Shown here: piece after piece, positions 61,884 to 64,000 of the stretch
Layout of the letters: the number at the start of each line of letters is the position of its first letter
How positions within the stretch are numbered: the stretch's first letter is position 1
Origin: Desulfoscipio sp. XC116
GTDB lineage: Bacteria > Bacillota > Desulfotomaculia > Desulfotomaculales > Desulfallaceae
Length of the DNA stretch: 64,000 nucleotides
NCBI RefSeq assembly: GCF_039851975.1
Contig: NZ_CP156660.1
Coordinates: forward strand, 2,051,035-2,115,034
Reading direction: 5' to 3'
Made by a program: the position numbers and the translations under genes
The notes under the pieces: generated by a model
Databases searched by the model: none
Told to the model about the DNA's origin: nothing
What the model saw: only the letters and a program-made list of their open reading frames with translations

Positions 61884-62975
61884 CTACACCTTGCGGCGGC
61901 ATTTAATCCCCTTGCTTTGGAACAACTCCATGGCCCGGTCCTGTTCGTCCAAAGCGGCAAAGCCAACCCTAATGGTGCCCCCGTATCCTTCCCGGGCACG
62001 AAGTATTTCAATTTCCGCTATGTTAATGCCCGCATTGCCCAGCATCCCGGCCAACCCGGCAATGATGCCGGGCCGGTCGGGCACTGTAACGACGATCTCA
62101 TAAATATAAGGCAGGTAACCTTTCGGTCTTATGGGCAGTTTTTTTCTAACCGCACCGGCATCGGATAATAGCTGCATTATTCTCTCGGCATCCCGCCGGC
62201 GCAGGGCGTACTCCATTTCATCCATAGCATCGCGTAAATAAGCCAGCGCCCGCAGCACCTGCTCGCTGTTGGATAAAAAAATATCCCGCCACATGACAGG
62301 GCTGCCTGCGGCAATCCGGGTGGTATCCCGAAAGCCTCCCGCGGCCAGCGCCATGGCCTTGTCTCCCACAGGCATGCCCGCTACCGCCGCCACCAGTGAT
62401 ACGGCCATGAAATGCGGCAGGTGACTGATAGCCGCCGTAACCAGATCATGTTCCCGGGGCGGCATTTCCATAACCACAGCGCCTATGGCACGTACCAAAC
62501 AACGCATAGTTTCCAGTGCGCCGTTAGCGGTTTCGGGTGTGGGAGTCAGCAAATAAAAAGCGTTTTCAAACAGATAAGGGTCGGCACCGCTAAAACCCGC
62601 TGTTTCGGCACCGGTCATGGGATGCCCGCCCACAAACCGGCCGCCGATAATCTTTTCAGCTTGCTTTACTACATCCTTTTTGGTGCTGCCGACATCCGTC
62701 ACCACAGCACCGGGTTTCAGAAACTGCTTTATGTCTTTTAACAAAACCGGAGTTGCCCCCACCGGCGCAGCCAGGATAACCAGATCGGCATCGGACACGG
62801 CCTCGGGCAACGGAGCGACCCGGTGTACGGCTCCGGCCGCGCAAGCCATGGCCAGATTGTCCTGATCTAAATCCGTACCGCAGATATGACCCGCCAATTG
62901 CCGTTCATTAAGCGCCAGTCCCAGTGAGCCGCCGATCAAACCCACGCCGATGATGGCGCAGCGATCTATGAGCAT
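61884..62975 (-). CDS. tyrA: prephenate dehydrogenase
   Basis: 363 residues. CAIIGVGLIGGSLGLALNER at the start, the catalytic His region GGRFVGGHPMTGAETAG, HLPHFMAVSLVAA, and a C-terminal ACT domain (IVVTVPDRPGIIAGLAGMLG). Makes 4-hydroxyphenylpyruvate for tyrosine; the ACT domain suggests feedback control. Its start overlaps the DAHP synthase stop by ten bases. Confidence 0.94.
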   Translation of the reverse strand: MLIDRCAIIGVGLIGGSLGLALNERQLAGHICGTDLDQDNLAMACAAGAVHRVAPLPEAVSDADLVILAAPVGATPVLLKDIKQFLKPGAVVTDVGSTKKDVVKQAEKIIGGRFVGGHPMTGAETAGFSGADPYLFENAFYLLTPTPETANGALETMRCLVRAIGAVVMEMPPREHDLVTAAISHLPHFMAVSLVAAVAGMPVGDKAMALAAGGFRDTTRIAAGSPVMWRDIFLSNSEQVLRALAYLRDAMDEMEYALRRRDAERIMQLLSDAGAVRKKLPIRPKGYLPYIYEIVVTVPDRPGIIAGLAGMLGNAGINIAEIEILRAREGYGGTIRVGFAALDEQDRAMELFQSKGIKCRRKV

Positions 62976-63997
62976 GACAAATGTCCTACTTGCCGGCCCA
63001 TTAACCTGGCAATGCCATCCAGCTGCCGCATCAGCAGCCGGAAATTGGCCGGGTTTAAAGACTGGGGACCGTCACACAGGGCCTCCGCCGGATTGGGATG
63101 CACTTCCACCAGTAAGCCGTCCGCTCCCGCTGCTATAGCGGCCCGGGACATAGGTTCTACAAACCGCCATTTTCCAATGGCATGACTGGGATCCACAATT
63201 ACCGGCAAATGACTTAAATACTTAATTACCGGTACGGCGGTAAGGTCCAGTGTATTCCTGGTATAATTATCAAAGGTACGTATGCCCCGCTCGCAAAGAA
63301 TCACGTCGCGATTGCCCTCGGCCAATATATACTCCGCCGCCAGCAGCCATTCTTCTATGGTCGCCGAGGAACCTCGTTTCAGTAATACCGGTTTGCCGGC
63401 CCGGGCCACTTCCCGCAATAAAAAGAAATTTTGCATATTGCGGGTGCCGATTTGCAGAATATCAGCATACTCGGCTACCAATTCCACTGTACGAGGATCC
63501 ATTACCTCGGTAACAATGCACAGACCGGTGCGCTCCCGGGCTTCGGCCAGCATTTCCAGCCCCCGTTCTTCCAAACCCTGAAAAGAGTAAGGCGAAGTGC
63601 GGGGCTTGAAGGCGCCGCCCCGCAAAAGGGTGGCCCCGGCCTCCTTAACTATTTGGGCCGACTGCAGTAATTGTTCCCGGCTTTCTACCGCGCAGGGACC
63701 GGCCATTACATGGATGGTATCTCCGCCAATGGCCAATCCCCCTACATTTACCACTGTAGGTTCATCTATATAGGCCCGACTGGCCATTTTGTAAGGTTGT
63801 AGAATGGGTACCACCTTTTCCACACCTGGCAAAGCCTCCAAAGACATATCACCCAACCTGGTTTTATCACCGATAGCCCCAATGATAGTCCTCTCCACAC
63901 CCTGTGAGAGATGGATTTGAAATCCCGCGCTTTCCAGTTTCTTTAACACGTTGTCTATATCGTGGCCGACAGCATTGTGATTCATCACAACGATCAT
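62966..63997 (-). CDS. aroF: 3-deoxy-7-phosphoheptulonate (DAHP) synthase, type I-beta
   Basis: 343 residues. An N-terminal ferredoxin-like regulatory domain (about 1-70, MNHNAVGHDIDNVLKKLESA), then the TIM barrel: VMAGPCAVESREQLLQ, LLRGGAFKPRTSPYSFQGLE, VLLKRGSSATIEEWLLAAEY and VDPSHAIGKW. First step of the shikimate pathway; it begins the aro-tyr operon in this window. The ATG is three bases from the window edge, so the RBS is not visible. Confidence 0.95.
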   Translation of the reverse strand: MIVVMNHNAVGHDIDNVLKKLESAGFQIHLSQGVERTIIGAIGDKTRLGDMSLEALPGVEKVVPILQPYKMASRAYIDEPTVVNVGGLAIGGDTIHVMAGPCAVESREQLLQSAQIVKEAGATLLRGGAFKPRTSPYSFQGLEERGLEMLAEARERTGLCIVTEVMDPRTVELVAEYADILQIGTRNMQNFFLLREVARAGKPVLLKRGSSATIEEWLLAAEYILAEGNRDVILCERGIRTFDNYTRNTLDLTAVPVIKYLSHLPVIVDPSHAIGKWRFVEPMSRAAIAAGADGLLVEVHPNPAEALCDGPQSLNPANFRLLMRQLDGIARLMGRQVGHLSCS

Positions 63998-64000
63998 TAT

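Overview
The window looks like a chromosome segment of a motile, endospore-forming, anaerobic Firmicute of the Desulfotomaculum/Pelotomaculum type (Peptococcaceae and relatives). This is inferred from gene content: spoIVA and spoIIP, a YIEGIA/DUF3189 set typical of spore-forming Clostridia, an ispH-rpsA fusion, an archaeal-type phosphoglycerate mutase, and low-copy flagellar genes of Gram-positive arrangement. No 16S gene is present, so the assignment is not firm. Nearly everything lies on the minus strand, so transcription runs from high to low coordinates.

Region 1 (1-8640) is an unstable accessory zone next to the flagellar locus. A two-gene cassette (an 82-residue coiled-coil-like protein plus a YjfB-family putative motility protein) occurs three times. 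Between the copies lie an intact MntA/HepT (MNT/HEPN) toxin-antitoxin pair, a truncated second mntA, one intact and several broken Rpn/PD-(D/E)XK transposase-nuclease genes, a flagellin 3' remnant, a RelB/YafQ-like toxin-antitoxin remnant, a DUF1232 protein, two unknown genes, a decayed duplicate of one of these unknown genes, and short palindromic repeats containing ACCGTCCC.

Region 2 (8640-17100) is a probable flagellin-glycosylation island: DegT-type aminotransferase, LpxD-like acyltransferase, Gfo/Idh oxidoreductase and nucleotide-sugar dehydrogenase (together resembling the WbpA/B/E/D route to a 2,3-diacylamino-uronic acid), then a TPR-methyltransferase and a TPR-glycosyltransferase directly downstream of flagellin.

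Region 3 (17180-31240) is the late flagellar/chemotaxis locus, in transcription order DUF342 (FapA-like), motB, motA, cheW, cheA, cheB, flgM, flgN, flgK, flgL, a small unknown gene, fliW, csrA, hag. Two matching sigma-28-like promoters precede flgM and hag. The hag leader carries ANGGA motifs expected for CsrA control, with FliW as antagonist.

Region 4 (31460-40640) is mixed: an unknown plus-strand gene, a UbiB/AarF kinase-like protein, a solitary SIR2-like protein, a coiled-coil protein, tRNA-Val(CAC), a DUF362 ferredoxin, a LysM cell-wall hydrolase, an unknown gene and apgM. Three intergenic gaps here and further on (33.9, 39.2 and 46.8 kb) carry a composite dispersed repeat.

Region 5 (40870-64000) is core metabolism and sporulation: ACT protein-hom-thrB-lysC, spoIVA, a gamma-carbonic-anhydrase-like protein, gpsA-plsY-der, a DUF512 radical SAM protein, two DUF3189 proteins, the YIEGIA pair, spoIIP, DUF1614, ispH-rpsA, plsC, cmk, aroA, tyrA and a DAHP synthase whose start codon sits three bases from the window edge.
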